Below, one piece after another: positions 34,555-38,494 of a DNA stretch of 38,494 bases (position 1 is its first letter; every line of letters starts with the position of its first letter). A program made the translations under genes and the position numbers. Source of the DNA: Streptomyces sp. SID10853 (lineage in GTDB: Bacteria; Actinomycetota; Actinomycetes; Streptomycetales; Streptomycetaceae). The stretch is taken from NCBI RefSeq assembly GCF_010548145.1, contig NZ_JAAGLN010000046.1, forward strand, positions 1-38,494. The letters are read 5' to 3'. The notes below the pieces were generated by a model, which worked only from the letters and a program-made list of their open reading frames with translations, made no database searches and was not told the DNA's origin.

Positions 34555-36153
34555 CTAGACGGCAGTCGCGCCGTACAGGTTCCGCAGCTCCACCTTTCTG
34601 ACCTTGCCGCTGACCGTCATGGGGAAGGCGTCCAGGATCCGCAGCCCGCGCGGGATCTTGTAATGGGCCAGCCGGTCGCGGCAGAACTCCCGGATCCCGT
34701 CCAGCGTCGGCGGATCGGCCGGATCCCGCGGGATGACGCAGGCCAGCACCTCTTCGCCGTACCGCTCGTCCGGTACACCGATCACCTGGACATCGGCGAT
34801 CTTGGGGTGGCCGTAGAGGAACTCCTCGATCTCGCGCGGATAGACGTTCTCGCCGCCCCGGATGATCATGTCCTTGATCCGGCCGACGATCTGCACATAT
34901 CCGTCCGCACGGATGACGGCCAGATCCCCGGTGTGCATCCAGCGGCCCGCGTCGATCACCTCGGCGGTCTTCTCCGGCTCCTCCCAGTAGCCGAGCATCA
35001 CGCTGTAGCCCCGGGTGCACAGCTCGCCCGGCTCGCCGCGCTCCACCGTGACCCCGGTCGCCGGATCGACGACCTTCACCTCCAGATGCGGCAGCACCCG
35101 GCCCGCCGTCCCGGTCCTGCGGCCCAGATCGTCGTCGCGGCGGGTCTGGGTGGACACCGGCGAGGTCTCGGTCATCCCGTAGCAGATCGACACCTCCGCC
35201 ATGTGCATCTCGGAGACGACCCGCTTCATCACCTCCGCGGGACAGGGCGAGCCCGCCATGATCCCGGTACGCAGCGAACTCAGGTCGTACGAGGCGAAGT
35301 CCGGGTGGTTCAGCTCCGCGATGAACATCGTGGGCACCCCGTAGAGCGAGGTGCAGCGCTCCTGCTCGACGGCGCGCAGGGTGGCCTCCGGGTCGAAGGA
35401 GGCCGCCGGGATGACGATGCACGCGCCGTGCGAAGTGGCCGCCAGATTTCCCATCACCATGCCGAAGCAATGGTAGAAGGGCACCGGCAGACAGATCCGG
35501 TCCTGCTCCGTGTAGCCCACCAACTCCCCCACGAAGAAACCGTTGTTGAGGATGTTGTGGTGGGAGAGTGTGGCACCCTTCGGGAATCCGGTGGTGCCCG
35601 ATGTGTACTGGACGTTGATCGGGTCGTCACAGGACAACAGCGCCTCGTCGAGCGCCACCGGCCCTGCGGCCGCGGCCAGTTCGTCCCAGGACGGGTCACC
35701 GATGTAGTGGACGGAGCGCAGCCGCGGGCAGTTGCCGCGCACTTCGCCGACCAGCGCCCGGTAGTCGGTGCCCTTGTGCCCGGCCGATGCGATCAGCAGC
35801 GAGATCCCGGCCTGGCGCAGCACGAACTCCAGCTCGTGGGCCCGGTACGCCGGGTTGATGTTGACCATGATCGCGCCGATCCGCGCGGTGGCGTACTGGA
35901 CGAGCACCCACTCCGGGCAGTTGACCGCCCAGATCCCCACCCGGTCGCCGGTGCCGACCCCGCTGCCGACGAGCCCCCGGGCCAGCTCGTCCACGGCGGC
36001 GCCGAACTCCGCGTAGGTCCAGCGCCGCCCGGACGGCACGTCGACGAGCGCCTCGCGGCCCGGGAACGCGGCGACCGCCCGGTCCAGGTTCGCGCCGATC
36101 GTGTCGCCCAGCAGCGGTGTCGTGCCGGTGCCGTGTGCGTAGGAGAGGGTCAT
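34555..36153 (-). CDS. fadD: Long/medium-chain acyl-CoA synthetase (AMP-binding)
   Basis: A 532-residue ANL-superfamily ligase activating a carboxylic acid through an acyl-AMP to the CoA thioester. AMP-binding P-loop [27 protein letters not shown] (A5), the [20 protein letters not shown] hinge (A7-A8) and the catalytic Lys near the end in [13 protein letters not shown] are present. The LSHHNILNN and [12 protein letters not shown] stretches are those of FadD-type fatty acyl-CoA synthases. ATG 36153 overlaps the stop of the next synthetase gene (ATGA). The substrate is not certain. Confidence 0.92.
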   Translation of the reverse strand: MTLSYAHGTGTTPLLGDTIGANLDRAVAAFPGREALVDVPSGRRWTYAEFGAAVDELARGLVGSGVGTGDRVGIWAVNCPEWVLVQYATARIGAIMVNINPAYRAHELEFVLRQAGISLLIASAGHKGTDYRALVGEVRGNCPRLRSVHYIGDPSWDELAAAAGPVALDEALLSCDDPINVQYTSGTTGFPKGATLSHHNILNNGFFVGELVGYTEQDRICLPVPFYHCFGMVMGNLAATSHGACIVIPAASFDPEATLRAVEQERCTSLYGVPTMFIAELNHPDFASYDLSSLRTGIMAGSPCPAEVMKRVVSEMHMAEVSICYGMTETSPVSTQTRRDDDLGRRTGTAGRVLPHLEVKVVDPATGVTVERGEPGELCTRGYSVMLGYWEEPEKTAEVIDAGRWMHTGDLAVIRADGYVQIVGRIKDMIIRGGENVYPREIEEFLYGHPKIADVQVIGVPDERYGEEVLACVIPRDPADPPTLDGIREFCRDRLAHYKIPRGLRILDAFPMTVSGKVRKVELRNLYGATAV

Positions 36154-37829
36154 CGCAGCTCCCCCTCGTCGTACTCGGCGGTGGAGCCCTCCGCGGTCGC
36201 CCGGCGCAGTTCGATCCTGCGGATCTTCCCGGAGACCGTCTTGGGCAGCTCGGCGAACTCGATCCGCCGGATCCGCTTGTACGGGGCGAGCACCGCGCGC
36301 GAGTGCTCGAACAGCACCTTCGCCACGTCGGGGCCCGGCTCCCAGCCCTCCGCGAGGACCACGTACGCCTTCGGGACGGCGAGCCGCAGCGGGTCGGGGG
36401 CCGGCACGACCGCGGCCTCCGCCACCGCCTCGTGCTCCAGGAGCGCGCTCTCCAGCTCGAACGGCGAGATCTTGTAGTCGGACGCCTTGAAGACGTCGTC
36501 GGAGCGGCCGATGTAGGTGATGTAGCCGTCCGCGTCGCGCGAGCCGATGTCGCCGGTGCGGTAGTAGCCGCCCGCCATCGCCTCGGCGGTGCGCTCCGGG
36601 TCGCCGTGGTATCCCGTCATCAGACCGACGGGCCGGGCGGAGAGGTCCAGGCAGATCTCGCCCTCGTCGACCCCCGGCTCCCCGGTGACCGGGTCGAGCA
36701 GTTCGACCTTGTACCCGGGCGTCGGGCGTCCCATGGAGCCCGACTTGAGGAGCTGGCCCGGACTGTTGGCCACCTGGACGGCGGTCTCCGTCTGCCCGAA
36801 GCCGTCCCGGATGGTGGTGCCCCAGGCGCGCCGTACGGTCTCGATGACCTCGGGATTCAGCGGCTCGCCGGCCGCCGCGACCTCGCGCGGCGGGGTCCGC
36901 AGCCTGCTGAGGTCGGCCTGGATCAGCATCCGCCAGACGGTCGGCGGCGCGCAGAAGGACGTCACGCCCGCCCGGTCCATCTCGGCCATCAGCCGGGCCG
37001 GGTCGAAGCGCGTGTAGTTGTGGATGAAGACGGTCGCCTCGGCGTTCCACGGGGCGAACAGGTTCGACCAGGCGTGCTTGGCCCATCCGGGTGAGGAGAT
37101 GTTGAGGTGGACGTCGCCGGGGCGCAGTCCGATCCAGTACATCGTCGCCAGATGGCCGACCGGGTACGAGGTGTGGGTGTGCTCCACCAGCTTGGGCCTG
37201 GCCGTCGTCCCCGAGGTGAAGTACAGCATCAGCGGATCGTCCGCTGCGGTGGCCCCGTCGGGCGCGAAGTCGGCGGACGCCGCCGCGGCGTCCCCGTAGG
37301 AGAGCCAGCCGCCGGGGGTGTCGGGGCCGACCGCGATCCGGGTGTAATCGCCCGCCACCTCGGCGAACTTGGCGGTGTCCTCGGTCCGTACGAGCACATG
37401 CCGGGCGCCGCCGCGGTCGACCCGGTCGCGCAGATCCGCCGGGCCGAGCAGCGGAGTTGCCGGGATGACGACGGCCCGTAGCTTCATCGCGGCGAGCGCC
37501 GTCTCCCACAGCTCCTGCTGGTTGCCGAGGACGACCAGGATGCGGTCACCGGCCCGGACGCCCTGGGCCCGGAGCCAGTTGGCCGCCCGGTCGGACAGCA
37601 CGGCCATCTCGTCGAACGAGACCTCGGACTCGGTGCCGTCCTCCTCGACGATGTGCAGCGCGGTGCGCTCGTTGCCCCGGGCGATGGTGTCGAACCAGTC
37701 GAGCGCCCAGTTGAAATACTCGGGGCGCGGCCAGCTGAAACCGTCGTAGGCCGTGCGGTACTCCTCGCGGTGGCGGAGCAGGAAGTCCCGTGCGGCCCGG
37801 AACTCCTCCGTCGCGTTGTTCGACACCAT
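36150..37829 (-). CDS. Acyl-CoA synthetase, ACSM/benzoate-CoA ligase-like
   Basis: A 559-residue AMP-binding ligase of a different branch from its neighbour. The N-terminus ([20 protein letters not shown]) and the order [89 protein letters not shown] and [14 protein letters not shown] match medium-chain or aromatic acyl-CoA synthetases. ATG 37829 has AGGAGGA upstream. It is the first gene of a two-gene operon with the FadD-like gene, divergent from the GAF protein that may control it. Confidence 0.92.
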   Translation of the reverse strand: MVSNNATEEFRAARDFLLRHREEYRTAYDGFSWPRPEYFNWALDWFDTIARGNERTALHIVEEDGTESEVSFDEMAVLSDRAANWLRAQGVRAGDRILVVLGNQQELWETALAAMKLRAVVIPATPLLGPADLRDRVDRGGARHVLVRTEDTAKFAEVAGDYTRIAVGPDTPGGWLSYGDAAAASADFAPDGATAADDPLMLYFTSGTTARPKLVEHTHTSYPVGHLATMYWIGLRPGDVHLNISSPGWAKHAWSNLFAPWNAEATVFIHNYTRFDPARLMAEMDRAGVTSFCAPPTVWRMLIQADLSRLRTPPREVAAAGEPLNPEVIETVRRAWGTTIRDGFGQTETAVQVANSPGQLLKSGSMGRPTPGYKVELLDPVTGEPGVDEGEICLDLSARPVGLMTGYHGDPERTAEAMAGGYYRTGDIGSRDADGYITYIGRSDDVFKASDYKISPFELESALLEHEAVAEAAVVPAPDPLRLAVPKAYVVLAEGWEPGPDVAKVLFEHSRAVLAPYKRIRRIEFAELPKTVSGKIRRIELRRATAEGSTAEYDEGELR

Positions 37830-37965
37830 GTGTCCTCCTCATTGCGGGACTGCTGCCCAGCATCGTGTAATCAGTGGCCCGGGTCCCACCACCCCCGAAC
37901 GGGGGCGAAGGCGTGTCCCGGTGGAGGAGCGCCGGAGCCCTGGCCCGGCGGAGAGGAGCGGCGGC

Positions 37966-38494
37966 GTGCCGGAGCCGGTCGAAGCAGTGGACATGCGGGC
38001 GGCGCTGCTGCGGATGCGCCGGGCCACCGGGCTGCCGGTCGCGTTCGGCGGCCTGCTGACCGGCGCCGGGCAGCTGCGCATCGCGGAGCTGAGCGGCACG
38101 GCGACACCGGCGCTGCGCGGCCTCGCGGTATCGGCGGGCAACGGACTCGGCGGAAAGTCGATAGCGCTGTCTCGGCCGTGTGCGGTGACCGACTACCGCT
38201 CGTCCCTCCACATCAGCCATGAGTACGACACGGCGGTGGGCGCGGAAGGGCTGCACGCGGTGCTCGCGGTGCCGGTGGTGGTACGCAGGAAGGTACGCGG
38301 TGTGCTGTACGGGGCGGTACGCGAACGGCTGTCGTTCGGCGACCGGACGTACAACGCGGCGGTCGAGGCGGCCCGGGACGTCGAGCAGTCGCTGGCGGTT
38401 CGCGACGAGGTGCAACAGCGGCTCGCGGCGGCGCGCGAGCCGGTGGCCGGGCCCGGCGCATGGGAGCAGGTGCGCGAGGCGCACGGCGAACTGC
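37966..38494 (+). CDS. GAF-domain protein, 3' end beyond window
   Basis: The first 176 residues of an open frame that runs off the window. GTG 37966 has GAGAGGAG at a spacing of 7. The visible part fits one GAF domain (LRMRRATGLPVAFGGLL, LRGLAVSAGNGLGGKSIALSRPCAVTDY, GLHAVLAVPVVVRRKVRGVLYGAV) followed by an Arg/Glu-rich helix (VEAARDVEQSL). In Streptomyces such domains often sit in front of a LuxR-type helix-turn-helix, and its divergent place beside the acyl-CoA synthetases suggests a regulator, but the DNA-binding part is not in view. Confidence 0.75.
   Translation, partial: MPEPVEAVDMRAALLRMRRATGLPVAFGGLLTGAGQLRIAELSGTATPALRGLAVSAGNGLGGKSIALSRPCAVTDYRSSLHISHEYDTAVGAEGLHAVLAVPVVVRRKVRGVLYGAVRERLSFGDRTYNAAVEAARDVEQSLAVRDEVQQRLAAAREPVAGPGAWEQVREAHGEL

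Overview
The window is very GC-rich (about 70% or more by eye), with GTG/TTG starts, short ATGA/GTGA gene overlaps and actinobacterial families (DUF5955-like and TIGR03086-like proteins, GH46 chitosanase). It is almost certainly a Streptomyces chromosome. From memory, the gene set resembles the SCO6195-SCO6250 part of S. coelicolor, rearranged and compacted. No rRNA, tRNA, transposase, integrase or CRISPR array was seen.

Layout. 1-4.5 kb: AIM24-like protein, an SDR oxidoreductase, allantoinase (allB) and a divergent IclR regulator (AllR). 4.7-8.5 kb: an ABC exporter (ATPase + FtsX-type permease) divergent from a NarL-type two-component system, whose kinase and regulator are joined by a 15-codon mini-ORF. 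8.5-14.6 kb: a VOC protein, a DUF5955-like protein, a MobA/MocA-like nucleotidyltransferase, malate synthase (aceB), an NCS1 allantoin/hydantoin-type permease and a racemase-family protein. 14.6-20.4 kb: YfcC-type transporter, TIGR03086-like protein, a TPP-riboswitch-controlled hydroxymethylpyrimidine permease (cytX), an alpha/beta hydrolase and a secreted chitosanase. 20.5-26.6 kb: xanthine/urate permease, 8-oxoguanine deaminase, uricase, HIU hydrolase, OHCU decarboxylase, an HTH regulator and a small YkoF-like protein. 26.7-32.6 kb: hydroxypyruvate isomerase, tartronate semialdehyde reductase, catalase and glyoxylate carboligase. 32.7-38.5 kb: a zinc-ribbon/Mrr-like protein, a polysaccharide deacetylase lipoprotein, two acyl-CoA synthetases and the start of a GAF-domain protein.

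Pathway. The window encodes most of purine-ring catabolism to central metabolism: base import, 8-oxoguanine to urate, urate to 5-hydroxyisourate to OHCU to S-allantoin, allantoin uptake and hydrolysis to allantoate, and glyoxylate use by aceB (to malate) or gcl/hyi/glxR (to glycerate). KatA can remove the H2O2 made by uricase. The allantoate-to-glyoxylate step (allantoicase or allantoate amidohydrolase, ureidoglycolate lyase) and xanthine dehydrogenase are not in the window.

Regulation is the most interesting part. Six sites in front of allB, allR, aceB, the NCS1 permease, hyi and gcl carry pairs of TTCC-N7-GGAA-like boxes whose starts are always 21 bp apart; this is probably the AllR regulon. 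A second, unrelated palindrome, TCAACA-N3-TGTTGA, overlaps the -35 hexamer with identical geometry at uraD, katA and (one mismatch) aceB. That points to a second regulator joining uricase, catalase and malate synthase. Also notable are tandem repeats grown from stop codons at convergent gene ends and a riboswitch whose core contains the Shine-Dalgarno sequence.
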